Program-made: the position numbers and the translations under genes | Origin: a bacterium SCSIO 12696 | Lineage (GTDB): Bacteria > Pseudomonadota > Gammaproteobacteria > Pseudomonadales > Porticoccaceae | Assembly: GCA_024397955.1 (NCBI GenBank) | Contig: CP073744.1 | Location: 248,001-312,000 of the forward strand | Length of the DNA: 64,000 nt | Direction: 5' to 3' | The notes under the pieces: generated by a model | What the model was told of the DNA's origin: nothing | Databases searched by the model: none | What the model saw: the letters and a program-made list of their open reading frames with translations, nothing else | In this document: in pieces, positions 17,716-26,189 of the stretch | How the letters are laid out: each line of letters starts with the position of its first letter | How positions within the stretch are numbered: position 1 is the first letter of the stretch

Positions 17716-19137
17716 TTGTCTGCCTCCAGTGAACAAGAGAAATCGACAGCAAACCATGACCACAACAAATCTGCGCTAACCCCAGATCACGATCTCACCC
17801 AGGGTTCCATTCCCCGACACTTTCGCAATATGGCTGTGCCGATGGCCATTGGTATGTTTTTTAATACCGCTTACAGTGTGGTAGATACTTTTTACGCGGG
17901 TTTGATTTCCACGGATGCTCAGGCCAGCTTATCCATCGCATCTCAGGTGTTTTTTCTGTTGATCGCTGTCGGGTTTGGGCTGAGTTCTGCGATGGCGGCG
18001 TTGATTGGAAACGCCTATGGAGAAGGGGACACAGAAAGGGCGCGCCAAATCGCCCAAAAAGGTTTGCTATTCGGCGCGTTGGTGTCATTTCTGCTCACCT
18101 TAGTTGGGCTCTATCTGGCGCCAGAACTGATCAAACTTATTTCTACAGAAGGCCCGTATCGGACTGGTGCCAATCACTACCTAAACTGGTTGTTATTGGG
18201 TGTTATCTTTTTCCTGTTGGCTTTTATCGGCAATGGCATTCTTCAGGCCAGGGGTGATACTCGTTCCATGCAGCGAGCCCATATAGTGGCTTTCTTCGCC
18301 AACCTGGCTCTCAATCCTCTATTTATTTTTGGCATCCCTGGGCTATTCCCCGCGTTTGGTTTTAACGGTCTGGCGCTTTCCACATTGCTTAGCCAGTCCG
18401 GCGTTATGTTTTATATTCTTTTTCGGGTTTTTAAAACGGGTACCTTTGCTAACGCCAGCCTGGCCAGCTTCCTTAGAATGGAATGGCAGATATACCGAGA
18501 CATACTGGCGCAGGCCATTCCGTCTACATTTACCATGATGTTGATGATTCTTTCGGGATTCGTCATCCAGTTTTTTCTAAAGGACTTCGGTTCACAGGCG
18601 GTGGCGGGCTACGGGGTCGCCATGCGCATAGAGCAATTGGTTCTTTTGCCGGTGTTTGGGCTAACAGGAAGTTTGATGCCATTGGCAGCGCAGAATTACG
18701 GTGCAAAAAACTATCAACGTGTTCGTGAAGCGGCTTTTTTCTGCTTCAGATTTGGCTGCACAATGATGTTGTTGTCCGGCGCGTTTCTCTGGTTTTTAGG
18801 GGGCGTCGTACTGACCTTTTTTACCTCGAATCCGGAGGTGGTTCGCATCGGTGCCAGCTATCTGAAAGTCACTGGCTTGATACATTGGGCTTATCTGATC
18901 ATGTTTGCGATTAACTCGCTGTTGCAAGCATTCAAAAAACCGGCTTGGTCGCTGCTGATCGGAATTTACCGGCAGGGTATCGGTATCGCGTTATTTAGCT
19001 ACATCTATCTGGCGATTTTTGATTTTGGTGTTATCGGCATATGGTTGGGTATTGCGACCAGTGTGTTGACTGGCATGCTGTTGTCTGTAGTTATTATTCG
19101 TAGGCTTGCCAGGCAGCTTGGGGTGCTGGCAGCGTAA
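17716..19137 (+). CDS. MATE-family multidrug/cation efflux transporter
   Basis: Inner-membrane antiporter of 473 aa with about twelve hydrophobic helices in two homologous halves, each with the MATE pattern (NMAVPMAIGMFFNTAYSVVDTFY and LAQAIPSTFTMMLMILSGFVIQFF). It exports organic cations or drugs using Na+ or H+; substrate is unknown. The TTG at 17716, nine nt after GGA, gives a 35-residue soluble N-terminus before the first helix; an ATG inside RNMAVPM would be a shorter alternative. It ends 7 bp from the convergent end of pdsS. Confidence 0.92.
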   Translation: MSASSEQEKSTANHDHNKSALTPDHDLTQGSIPRHFRNMAVPMAIGMFFNTAYSVVDTFYAGLISTDAQASLSIASQVFFLLIAVGFGLSSAMAALIGNAYGEGDTERARQIAQKGLLFGALVSFLLTLVGLYLAPELIKLISTEGPYRTGANHYLNWLLLGVIFFLLAFIGNGILQARGDTRSMQRAHIVAFFANLALNPLFIFGIPGLFPAFGFNGLALSTLLSQSGVMFYILFRVFKTGTFANASLASFLRMEWQIYRDILAQAIPSTFTMMLMILSGFVIQFFLKDFGSQAVAGYGVAMRIEQLVLLPVFGLTGSLMPLAAQNYGAKNYQRVREAAFFCFRFGCTMMLLSGAFLWFLGGVVLTFFTSNPEVVRIGASYLKVTGLIHWAYLIMFAINSLLQAFKKPAWSLLIGIYRQGIGIALFSYIYLAIFDFGVIGIWLGIATSVLTGMLLSVVIIRRLARQLGVLAA

Positions 19138-19144
19138 AACCAAA

Positions 19145-21262
19145 TTAATCCAACGGCAGCCGCACACTAAAACAAGGCCCGGAATTATCTTCCAGATTGA
19201 ATGCCCGAATTGAGCCGCCATGGTGTTCGGCAATCACTCGGGCGACATAAAGCCCTAAACCAAAGTGCCCGGGAGTTTTGTCCCGTCGTTTGGAGTGCAT
19301 CATCTGGAATAAATTGGGGATCTGTTGCTCGTCAATTAAATTACCCCGATTAATCACCTGCAATTCACAGGCCTCTCGGTTCAGCAATAAATTGATAGTG
19401 ATGGGTGCGCCTTCTGCGCTGAAATCCCGAGCGTTATCCAGCAATTTATCCAGCAGCTGTTCGATGTGCATATCGGAGCCGTTGAAGGGCACCGAGTCGC
19501 TGTCCATATTCAAAATTAATTTGTGATCCGGGCTCAGTTTTTGCTGGTTTTCTACGTAGGCGCTGAGCATGGCGGCCAGGTCGAATTCGAAAATATCTTC
19601 TGCGTTTAAAGCTTCTTCCAGGTTGGCAGCGTCTGCCAGTTTGCCGATCAACACACTGATTCGCATCAGTCCGCGACGGGCACTGTCCAGATAAGTGCTG
19701 TCTTTGTCGGACAGTTGTTCACGTTCCAGATTGTCCAAAGAGGTACTGATGGTATTCAGTGGATTGTTAATTTCGTGGCGCAGTGTGCGAGGAATGTTAG
19801 CCAGGAAGCCTTGGTGCTGGTTTAGCTTTTCCAGTGCCAGGTTAATGTTTCGAGCCAAGTCGCCAATTTCATCACCAGCGCGCAAATCTTTAGAAATACT
19901 GATGCCCTGCAGTCGGCCGTAATCGTCGATAGATGTATTGGTTTCTCGCCCCAAACGGCGAATGCGCCAGGCCAGTCGCGCAGCAAACAACAACATGGCA
20001 ATCACTACGGCAAACAAGCTGAAAAACGTGCGTTCGGTGACTCGTTCCAGGTGTTCGCTCTGTTGCTTCAGCACATGGTGGGTGCTTTGTTCCAGCAGTA
20101 CAACACCAAGAATCTGGCCGTTGCTCTGGATGGGGGAGGCAGCGCTGATAATGCGGGTTTTTTCATCCAGGGAGAGACGATTGTGAGTAGTGGCTTTGTT
20201 GCTGAGCGCATCTCGCAACATCTTATCGCTGCGGCTGCTGGTGAGGCTCGGATCGTAGTCTTCAATATCACCAGTGGGTATGCCGATCAATCGATCTGTG
20301 GCGCGGGAAATAAAGCTCCCCCATAAGTAGCTTGCATTGAGAGAGTCTTCAGCTTCGGCGATGTAGGGCTTGTTTTCGGCGCTGGCCAGTTCACCACTGT
20401 TGGCCCGCACCCGCAGTTCACCATCAAAAATCCAGATCCGAGACGACGTTTTGGCGATGCTGTCGAGGATGGTTTGCAGCTGTGCCGAGCGCAACACCAT
20501 GGGGCTATAAGGGCTGCCATCTACAGTGTCGAAGGTGCCACTGAGGGTGTTGATCTCTTTGCGCCCATCCACCTGCCAGGCATCGGCGACAGCAACCCCA
20601 AGGTGGCCATCGCTGATCATTTCCAGGGGAATGCGAAATTCCAGGCGGTAATCGTTGTCACTGCGGCGCATATATCCTTGGATGCGATAGTCCGGCAGGC
20701 CTCTATCGGTGGCGTTTACCCACTCATCGTCCATAAAGTACGTAGTGGTTTTGCCGTTGCCCTCCCAAATAATCTGGGCGCGCTGCTCCACGCCATTTTT
20801 ATCGCGAAAATAAAGGCGTACATGATCCGTGTGGTTGAGGCGGTTGATGCTGGGGTCGCGGTTTACTGGTGTGCTGTCGTTGGCCTCCAGCAAGCCGTAG
20901 AGGTTGCCATCCCGTTCCCCCAACACCAGATGGAAATTATTGTAAGGCTCAGACTTCAGCGTCAGGCCATAGGTTTGCCATTCTTCGTCATCCGCATCTA
21001 ACTGAATGCCGGTTTGCAGTGGGTAAATAGGCAGGGTGGCATAGCCTTCCAGAGTGGGAGGGGTGTCGTTAAACAGCTCGTCCCGGCCATAGAGTAGGGT
21101 GGCAATGCCTTGGGCGGTCATCAGCTGCGCTTGCTGCTGCCCGCCCACCAGAAAATTTTTCATGGCGCGCAGGGTTTGTGTTCCCAGATAGGGAATCACC
21201 AGGAGTACCAAACCGAGCAAAATCAGTTTGGTACTGAGGCGGGGGCCGCGCAGTTTTCTCAA
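19145..21262 (-). CDS. pdsS: Sortase-system sensor histidine kinase PdsS
   Basis: Membrane sensor kinase of the proteobacterial dedicated sortase system. About 705 aa: an N-terminal membrane helix (ILLGLVLLVIPYLG), a long periplasmic region containing a carbohydrate-binding or DOMON-like fold (about 85-240, with IQLDADDEEWQTYG and DHVRLYFRD), a second helix near 415-435, a HAMP-like linker, a dimerisation domain with phospho-acceptor His496 (TLRHEINNPL), and an ATPase domain with an N box around DNARDFS and the G box GHFGLGLYVAR. Start is TTG, with AAGGTG 8 nt upstream. It lies 12 bp after pdsR and convergent to the MATE gene. Confidence 0.92.
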   Translation of the reverse strand: MRKLRGPRLSTKLILLGLVLLVIPYLGTQTLRAMKNFLVGGQQQAQLMTAQGIATLLYGRDELFNDTPPTLEGYATLPIYPLQTGIQLDADDEEWQTYGLTLKSEPYNNFHLVLGERDGNLYGLLEANDSTPVNRDPSINRLNHTDHVRLYFRDKNGVEQRAQIIWEGNGKTTTYFMDDEWVNATDRGLPDYRIQGYMRRSDNDYRLEFRIPLEMISDGHLGVAVADAWQVDGRKEINTLSGTFDTVDGSPYSPMVLRSAQLQTILDSIAKTSSRIWIFDGELRVRANSGELASAENKPYIAEAEDSLNASYLWGSFISRATDRLIGIPTGDIEDYDPSLTSSRSDKMLRDALSNKATTHNRLSLDEKTRIISAASPIQSNGQILGVVLLEQSTHHVLKQQSEHLERVTERTFFSLFAVVIAMLLFAARLAWRIRRLGRETNTSIDDYGRLQGISISKDLRAGDEIGDLARNINLALEKLNQHQGFLANIPRTLRHEINNPLNTISTSLDNLEREQLSDKDSTYLDSARRGLMRISVLIGKLADAANLEEALNAEDIFEFDLAAMLSAYVENQQKLSPDHKLILNMDSDSVPFNGSDMHIEQLLDKLLDNARDFSAEGAPITINLLLNREACELQVINRGNLIDEQQIPNLFQMMHSKRRDKTPGHFGLGLYVARVIAEHHGGSIRAFNLEDNSGPCFSVRLPLD

Positions 21263-21274
21263 CCCGGAAACACC

Positions 21275-21967
21275 TTATTTGGCCCAGCGGTAGCCAAACC
21301 CGTATTCATTTTTAATGCAATCAAATTGATCGTCCAGTTGACGAAACTTTTTGCGAATATTGCGCATGTGGGTGTTGATGGTATTGCTGGTGACGTAACT
21401 TTGAATAGTGGATTTCATCAGGCTGTCGTAAGTCACCGCTTCTCCCGGCACTCGCAGCAAGTGGGCCAGCAAACGGAATTCAGTTAAGGTCAGATCCACT
21501 CGTTCGCCGCACCAGGATGCTTGCATGGCGCTTTCGTTAATGCTCAGGTCTCCCAGAGTTTTAGAGCTGCTGTTGCTCTCTGGGGCGGAGCGCACTTCTT
21601 TAAGTCGCAGCAGAGAGGCAACTCGTTCCGCCAAAAAAGTAGCACTGATGGGTTTGGGCTGATAATCCCAGGCTCCCAAACGCAGCCCGGATATTTTGTC
21701 GATTTCGTCCACTCGTTCGGTGAGAAAAATAATCGGCAAATCCGGGTTTTGTGCCAACAGATCGCGGCACAACATAAAGCCGCCATCCACCTCGCTCTCC
21801 AAAATAATATCCAGTACAGCCAGGTCTGGCTGGCGTTCCTGAATGCCTTTTAGGGCATCGCTGCGATTGGCGTAAGCGGTGGTTTCAAACCCTTTGTTTT
21901 CAATGGCGGCGCAGTAGTTGCGGCGCTGGTCGGCGTCGTCTTCAACAATAGCGATTAGGTAGCTCAT
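21275..21967 (-). CDS. pdsR: Sortase-system response regulator PdsR (OmpR family)
   Basis: Cytoplasmic transcription factor, 230 aa. The receiver domain has the acidic pair in AIVEDDADQ and phospho-acceptor Asp53 (LAVLDII); the C-terminal winged helix (about 135-230) includes LTLTEFRLLAHLL and TINTHMRNIRKKF. The ATG at 21967 starts directly at the receiver domain; a longer open frame upstream would add an unlikely 65-residue extension. It is transcribed away from the sortase genes, and the 163-bp divergent gap likely holds both promoters. Regulation of the sortase operon by PdsRS is inference from linkage. Confidence 0.93.
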   Translation of the reverse strand: MSYLIAIVEDDADQRRNYCAAIENKGFETTAYANRSDALKGIQERQPDLAVLDIILESEVDGGFMLCRDLLAQNPDLPIIFLTERVDEIDKISGLRLGAWDYQPKPISATFLAERVASLLRLKEVRSAPESNSSSKTLGDLSINESAMQASWCGERVDLTLTEFRLLAHLLRVPGEAVTYDSLMKSTIQSYVTSNTINTHMRNIRKKFRQLDDQFDCIKNEYGFGYRWAK

Positions 21968-22130
21968 AGGGTGCCCTTTAGGTATCCAAACCAGATTTTG
22001 CGCCATCCTATCACAATCCCGGAGCGCTCTTTTCAACTCCACGATTTGTCCACGGTCTGTTCCTCGTTGGTTCACTTTCCTTGGTTTTAATGGCAGCCAT
22101 AAAAACTTATGCGAACTACAGGAGCCAACC

Positions 22131-22322
22131 ATGAAGCAGTTTGTTGCCATTACCGATGACATGTTTTACAGCAACCCCCAGTTGTTTGAGCAACTGGTGC
22201 CATTCAGTCACAGCATTGACTGCAGGCACTTGTTGCAGCAGCCACTGGCCGCAAGGCCGGAAAATGATCTTGATGATGTGTTGGATGTGCAAGTGGAGGT
22301 GAAGTCGTGTCGGTCTCACTAA
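22131..22322 (+). CDS. Uncharacterised 63-aa protein opening the sortase operon
   Basis: Function not recognised. A 63-residue soluble, slightly acidic protein with no signal peptide or helix. It has a well-formed ribosome binding site (AGGAG six nt before the ATG) and overlaps the start of pdsO by 16 nt, which argues that it is truly translated and coupled. The sequence (MKQFVAITDDMFYSNPQLFE onward) ends in a basic, cysteine-containing tail (VKSCRSH). It stands first in the plus-strand operon facing pdsR, so it could be a leader, a regulator or an accessory factor of the sortase pathway; no evidence separates these. Confidence 0.6.
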   Translation: MKQFVAITDDMFYSNPQLFEQLVPFSHSIDCRHLLQQPLAARPENDLDDVLDVQVEVKSCRSH

Positions 22323-22822
22323 AAATACTCGGGTTCTTTTCCATTGGGCTGCTGGCGGGCTGTAGCAGCCAGCCGTTAGTCCATGTTGATAGCCCAGCAA
22401 CAGCGGAGCTGGTTGTGGCGGATAAACCAGTACTTTACCCGGCGCGCTTCTCCCTGCAGCTGCACGGCGGTGTTAGTGGCGCGCTGTTGCCGGAAAACCT
22501 GGATTCACAACTGGAGCCGTTATTGAAGCAGCTTGTCGATTGGCAGCAAGTAACCCGGGTTGTGGTGGTGGGGCACACCGATGCTGAGGGCTCCGCAAAG
22601 AGCAACCTTTTGCTCAGTTTGCGACGGGCCAATGCGGTGGCGGATAAGCTGCAAGATCATGGCATTGCAGCCGGTGTGCTCGAAGTGGATGGCCGCGGCG
22701 AAGAAGCTCCCATTGCTGACAACAACAGCATCAGTGGTAGAAAGCTCAATCGCCGTATTGAAATTCTTGCTGAAGGGCTATCTGAAGCGCCACAAAAAAT
22801 TTGGTTTGGGCAGAGGAATTAG
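22307..22822 (+). CDS. pdsO: Sortase-associated OmpA-like lipoprotein PdsO
   Basis: Envelope protein of 171 aa. A lipoprotein signal ends at Cys19 (LLAGC), and the C-terminal half is an OmpA-type peptidoglycan-binding domain with VVVVGHTDAEGSA, LSLRRANAVADKL, GRGEEAPI and GRKLNRRIEI. In the dedicated sortase system this protein accompanies the sortase and its target and may bridge them to the cell wall, which is inference. The start is GTG inside the preceding small gene; two bases separate its stop from the target protein GTG. Confidence 0.9.
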   Translation: MSVSLKILGFFSIGLLAGCSSQPLVHVDSPATAELVVADKPVLYPARFSLQLHGGVSGALLPENLDSQLEPLLKQLVDWQQVTRVVVVGHTDAEGSAKSNLLLSLRRANAVADKLQDHGIAAGVLEVDGRGEEAPIADNNSISGRKLNRRIEILAEGLSEAPQKIWFGQRN

Positions 22823-22824
22823 TC

Positions 22825-24858
22825 GTGAAAAAGGCATGGACGATCGCAATGGTGTTGGTGAGCTTTTTAGGGGGCTGGCCGTTGGCAGCCACGGCCAACG
22901 ACAGTGACCCCGGTGCGGGTACGTTGTTACTGCGCTTTGATGGGCAATCGGTTCGCTGGGTGGCACCGACGCTGGACACGGATGTACAACTTTCTGTGAA
23001 TGGCCCCATCGTTCGCTCGGTGGTGTCTCAGCGCTTTTACAACCCATCCGAGCAGTGGGCAGAGGCGAGCTACTTGTTCCCGCTGCCGGAAGACGCAGCG
23101 GTAGACCAGCTACGTATGCGTATTGGTGAGCGTGTTATCGAAGGTCAGATCAAAGAGCGCCAGCAGGCGAAGGCTATTTACAAGCAGGCCAAACAACAAG
23201 GCAAACGTGCCAGCTTGGTGGAGCAGCAGCGGCCCAACTTGTTTACTACCCAGGTTGCCAACATCCCTCCCGGCGAGCAGATTGTGGTGGAAATTGAATA
23301 CCAGCACAGTGTTGCTCGAGACGGTGATACCTACAGCTTGCGCTATCCGATGACGATTACGCCTCGTTATACGCCAAGGCAGGTTGTTGCCGACATAAGT
23401 CCTACAGCAGGCCCGGCAGAATCTCAACAGCCCAATCAAGAGCAGCCGGTTGCCCCCTGGCCAATCAGTGACAACAACAGCAATCCCACCCGTATCAAAA
23501 TAGAACTGGATGCTGGTTTTGAGCTGTCTGAGGTGCTGTCGCCCAGCCACCGGTTGCAAGCCAGTGCGGTCAGCCCATCCCGTCGAACTCTGGTGCTCAA
23601 TGAGCCCGGTGAACGAACCGCAGCGGATCGGGATTTCTTGCTCCAGTGGCACCCCATAGAATCCCAAACCCCTCAAGCGTCACTGTTTGTGCAGCAACAT
23701 AACGGTGAGCAGTATGGCTTGCTGCAGGTAACGCCGCCGTCTCTGGAAGCGGGTGCTCAGCGCTTGCCCAGAGATGTGGTATTTGTGATTGATACTTCCG
23801 GTTCTATGGGCGGTGAGCCCATACGCCAGGCAAAGGCCTCTTTGTTGTGGGCGCTGCAGCGGCTGCAGCCGGAAGACCGTTTTAACATCGTTCAATTTAA
23901 TTCGGTAACTGACTCGCTGTTTGTGGATGTGCAACAAGCTATTCCGGGCGTGCTTAATCGCGCTCAGCGCTATGTGTCTCAACTTCAGTCCGGCGGCGGT
24001 ACCGAAATGCTTTCGGCGTTGAACAGAGCGCTGTGCAAAAGTTGTAATGATCCGCAGCGAGTCCGGCAGGTGATATTCATTACTGACGGTTCGGTAAGCA
24101 ATGAGGATCAATTGTTTCGTGCCATCAGTACAAGTATTGGTGCCACCCGCTTATTTACCGTGGGTATCGGTTCGGCACCCAACAGTTACTTTATGCGCCG
24201 GGCCGCGGAATTTGGTCGCGGCACCTTTACCTATGTGGCGGATGCCACTCAGGTGCAACCCAAGATGGCGGCGCTGTATCGTAAATTGGAAGCACCGGTT
24301 TTGACCGATTTGAAGCTCAGTGTGCCTGCAAACAGCCATGCGGAGATATTACCCAACCCTCTGCCGGATTTGTACGCGGGGGAGCCGCTGGTGGCGGTAA
24401 TGAAAATGGCACCATCTTCCGCGTCTATTAATGTCAGTGGCCGAATTGGTGAGGTGGAGTGGCAGCGGGAGTTGGAGTTGCTGGAAGGGCAGCAGCAGGC
24501 CGGAGTGCATCAGCTTTGGGCGCGAAATAAGATTGCCCAACTTAATGATTTGCGTCGCAACCAGCACGACCCTGTGGCCAGAGAGCAGATTCGCGATCAG
24601 GTGGTACAAATCTCACTGAGTCACCACTTGGTCAGCCCATTTACCAGCCTGGTGGCGGTGGATACAACGCCAGCTCGCCCGCTGGATAAGCCTGTTGAAT
24701 TTCGCAAAGTACCGAACCAAAGCCCTCATGGAACACGCCTTGCTCTGCCGCAAACAGCGACAGGAGCTGATATGTGGTTGTGGTTGGCGCTATTGAGCTT
24801 GTTGGTATCTGCAATGGTGCTTTATTGGCAGGGTCGATCTCGTCAGGTGGCCTGCTGA
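22825..24858 (+). CDS. Marine proteobacterial sortase target protein (VIT-VWA)
   Basis: Predicted sole substrate of the neighbouring sortase. About 677 aa: signal peptide, a vault/inter-alpha-trypsin (VIT) domain at about 20-150, a von Willebrand A domain with intact MIDAS motif DTSGSM at 323-328 and the later GGGTEM threonine, then a C-terminal sorting signal: LPQTATG at 641-647, a membrane helix (WLWLALLSLLVSAMVLYW) and a basic tail (RSRQVAC). The GTG at 22825 with AGAGGA upstream is preferred over a frame opening 24 nt earlier inside pdsO. The stop overlaps the sortase ATG (TGATG). The VWA domain suggests metal-dependent binding of a partner. Confidence 0.94.
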   Translation: MKKAWTIAMVLVSFLGGWPLAATANDSDPGAGTLLLRFDGQSVRWVAPTLDTDVQLSVNGPIVRSVVSQRFYNPSEQWAEASYLFPLPEDAAVDQLRMRIGERVIEGQIKERQQAKAIYKQAKQQGKRASLVEQQRPNLFTTQVANIPPGEQIVVEIEYQHSVARDGDTYSLRYPMTITPRYTPRQVVADISPTAGPAESQQPNQEQPVAPWPISDNNSNPTRIKIELDAGFELSEVLSPSHRLQASAVSPSRRTLVLNEPGERTAADRDFLLQWHPIESQTPQASLFVQQHNGEQYGLLQVTPPSLEAGAQRLPRDVVFVIDTSGSMGGEPIRQAKASLLWALQRLQPEDRFNIVQFNSVTDSLFVDVQQAIPGVLNRAQRYVSQLQSGGGTEMLSALNRALCKSCNDPQRVRQVIFITDGSVSNEDQLFRAISTSIGATRLFTVGIGSAPNSYFMRRAAEFGRGTFTYVADATQVQPKMAALYRKLEAPVLTDLKLSVPANSHAEILPNPLPDLYAGEPLVAVMKMAPSSASINVSGRIGEVEWQRELELLEGQQQAGVHQLWARNKIAQLNDLRRNQHDPVAREQIRDQVVQISLSHHLVSPFTSLVAVDTTPARPLDKPVEFRKVPNQSPHGTRLALPQTATGADMWLWLALLSLLVSAMVLYWQGRSRQVAC

Positions 24859-25454
24859 TGGGTCGCAGCAGGGCATTATTAAGGCGTTATTGGGTGCCGT
24901 TATTGCTGTTGGTTGTGGGGCTTTTTTGTGCCCTTAACGGCGGATACATTCATGCCAAGGCAGTGGTTGGCCAATGGTTAATTGAGCGGGCCTGGCAGCA
25001 GAGTCTTGCCACGGGTAAGCCCAGTAAGCCCTGGAGTTGGGCGGATACCTGGCCAGTGGGGCAGTTACAAATACCCGCGCTTGGAGTGGATCAGGTGATT
25101 CTGGCGGGAGACTCCGGTCAGGCTCTGGCATTTGGCCCTGGTCATAACCCTCAAAGTGCGTCGCCGGGTGGTCCTGGAGTGGTGATAATCAGTGGTCACC
25201 GGGATACACACTTTCGCTTTTTGGCTGCTTTAGAGCCGGGCGATACCATTTTGCTGGCGGGCTCTGGCGGTCAGCAGCGTTATCGAATGGTTGATGAGCA
25301 GGTGGTGGACACCCGCAATGGCCAGCTGTTTTTGAATAACGTAGCCAATGACCAGTTGATACTGGTCACTTGCTGGCCTTTAGGGGGTATTCAGCAAAAC
25401 ACCCCTTGGCGTTATCTGGTGTTTGCCGAGCCATTAATTGAGGAAGTGACATGA
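24858..25454 (+). CDS. Class GN sortase
   Basis: Membrane-anchored cysteine transpeptidase of Gram-negative bacteria, 198 aa. An N-terminal helix (WVPLLLLVVGLFCALNGGY) anchors it, and the catalytic triad is complete: His114 in ISGHRDTHF, Cys172 in LVTCWP and Arg185 in TPWRYLV. It would cleave the target after the threonine of LPQT; the acceptor in a Gram-negative cell is unknown. The ATG shares one base with the upstream stop, so a longer in-frame extension into the target gene is rejected. Its own stop overlaps the next small gene in ATGA. Confidence 0.95.
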   Translation: MGRSRALLRRYWVPLLLLVVGLFCALNGGYIHAKAVVGQWLIERAWQQSLATGKPSKPWSWADTWPVGQLQIPALGVDQVILAGDSGQALAFGPGHNPQSASPGGPGVVIISGHRDTHFRFLAALEPGDTILLAGSGGQQRYRMVDEQVVDTRNGQLFLNNVANDQLILVTCWPLGGIQQNTPWRYLVFAEPLIEEVT

Positions 25455-25690
25455 TTGAACTGCGAGTTCTGTCAGGCAGCTGTGTGTTGGAGTTTGTGTT
25501 TCTTGTAGAGAGAGCGGTGCCCGCCAAGCGTCAGGTTGTTTATCTGCAGCGGCAGCAGATACTTGAGCTGCCTGATTTGGAGTTATCCGATGCCCGTTCT
25601 GATTTTTCCCCAGTGGATGGCAGGTGGAATACAGACGCTGCTTATCAATGCTGGTATCAACGTGTTGCTGAGTTACTATCTAAAAATTAA
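25451..25690 (+). CDS. Uncharacterised 79-aa protein coupled to the sortase
   Basis: Function not recognised. A soluble 79-residue protein without signal peptide or membrane helix; it starts MIELRVLSGSCVLEFVFL and ends with an aromatic, tyrosine- and tryptophan-rich segment (AAYQCWYQRVAELL). Its ATG overlaps the sortase stop in ATGA and the operon terminator follows directly, so it is the last gene of the sortase operon. It may be an accessory factor or a decaying remnant; coupling and position favour a real gene. Confidence 0.55.
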   Translation: MIELRVLSGSCVLEFVFLVERAVPAKRQVVYLQRQQILELPDLELSDARSDFSPVDGRWNTDAAYQCWYQRVAELLSKN

Positions 25691-25696
25691 TAAAAA

Positions 25697-25755
25697 GCCT
25701 TTAATGGCCATTTTATAAGATTATGGCCTTTATTAAGGCTGTTGTTTTTTGTTTT
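25697..25755 (+). terminator. Intrinsic terminator of the sortase operon
   Basis: Imperfect stem made by GCCTTTAATGGCCA (25697-25710) with TGGCCTTTATTAAGGC (25724-25739), followed by the T-rich run GTTGTTTTTTGTTTT. It sits right after the 79-aa gene and before the AT-rich promoter region of the hipBA-like pair. Confidence 0.75.
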
Positions 25756-25784
25756 GTGCTTTGATTTAATAGTCAATTATTGGT

Positions 25785-25810
25785 ATAAAATTTAATTTAT
25801 TCGATTTTAT
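25785..25810. promoter_or_regulatory. Candidate operator of the hipBA-like operon
   Basis: Inverted repeat ATAAAAT (25785-25791) and ATTTTAT (25804-25810), 12-nt spacer, in a very AT-rich stretch 20-45 bp before the antitoxin ATG. HipB-type antitoxins usually bind paired palindromes there and repress their own operon. In such AT-rich sequence a short repeat could be chance. Confidence 0.3.
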
Positions 25811-25829
25811 AGATTAAAAATTGGCTGTT

Positions 25830-26189
25830 ATGTTTTTTGAGTCCGAAAGTGATAAGTCAATACTCGCTGAACTGGGTGGCAGAGTTCGGCAACTGCGCCT
25901 GCGCAAAAATCTGACCCAGCAGCAGTTGGCAGAACGTACGCTTTTATCCCTAAATACCATCAAATCATTAGAAGTTGGGCGGGCAAAGCTGGCAACGCTG
26001 GTGGCGGTGTTGCGAGAACTGGGTGAGCTGTCATCCCTTGAAGTGTTTTTGCCAGACCCAGGCATCAGCCCTATGCAGCTTGCCAAGCGCAAAGGCAAGG
26101 TGCGGCAGCGAGCGACGGGCAGCAGGGGCGGCGGCTTCGGAGACGATGGCGGCTCTAATTCTGGCCACAGTGGTGATGTGGAATGGTAG
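25830..26189 (+). CDS. HipB-like antitoxin (XRE-family DNA-binding protein)
   Basis: About 119 aa. A helix-turn-helix at about residues 20-65 (VRQLRLRKNLTQQQLAERT and TIKSLEVGRAKLATLVAVL) marks the XRE/HipB family. The C-terminal third is basic, then glycine- and aspartate-rich, and ends GDVEW. Escherichia HipB also ends in a Glu-Trp pair whose tryptophan docks on HipA, so the terminal EW may be a functional match. I use the ATG at 25830; a TTG at 25821 would add three residues. The gene overlaps the toxin start by 7 nt. It should neutralise the kinase and repress the operon. Confidence 0.85.
   Translation: MFFESESDKSILAELGGRVRQLRLRKNLTQQQLAERTLLSLNTIKSLEVGRAKLATLVAVLRELGELSSLEVFLPDPGISPMQLAKRKGKVRQRATGSRGGGFGDDGGSNSGHSGDVEW

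Noticed and set aside
21968..22162. 65-residue N-terminal extension of PdsR
   Set aside because: The upstream frame shows no domain, and the ATG at 21967 starts exactly at the receiver domain with a usable ribosome binding site.
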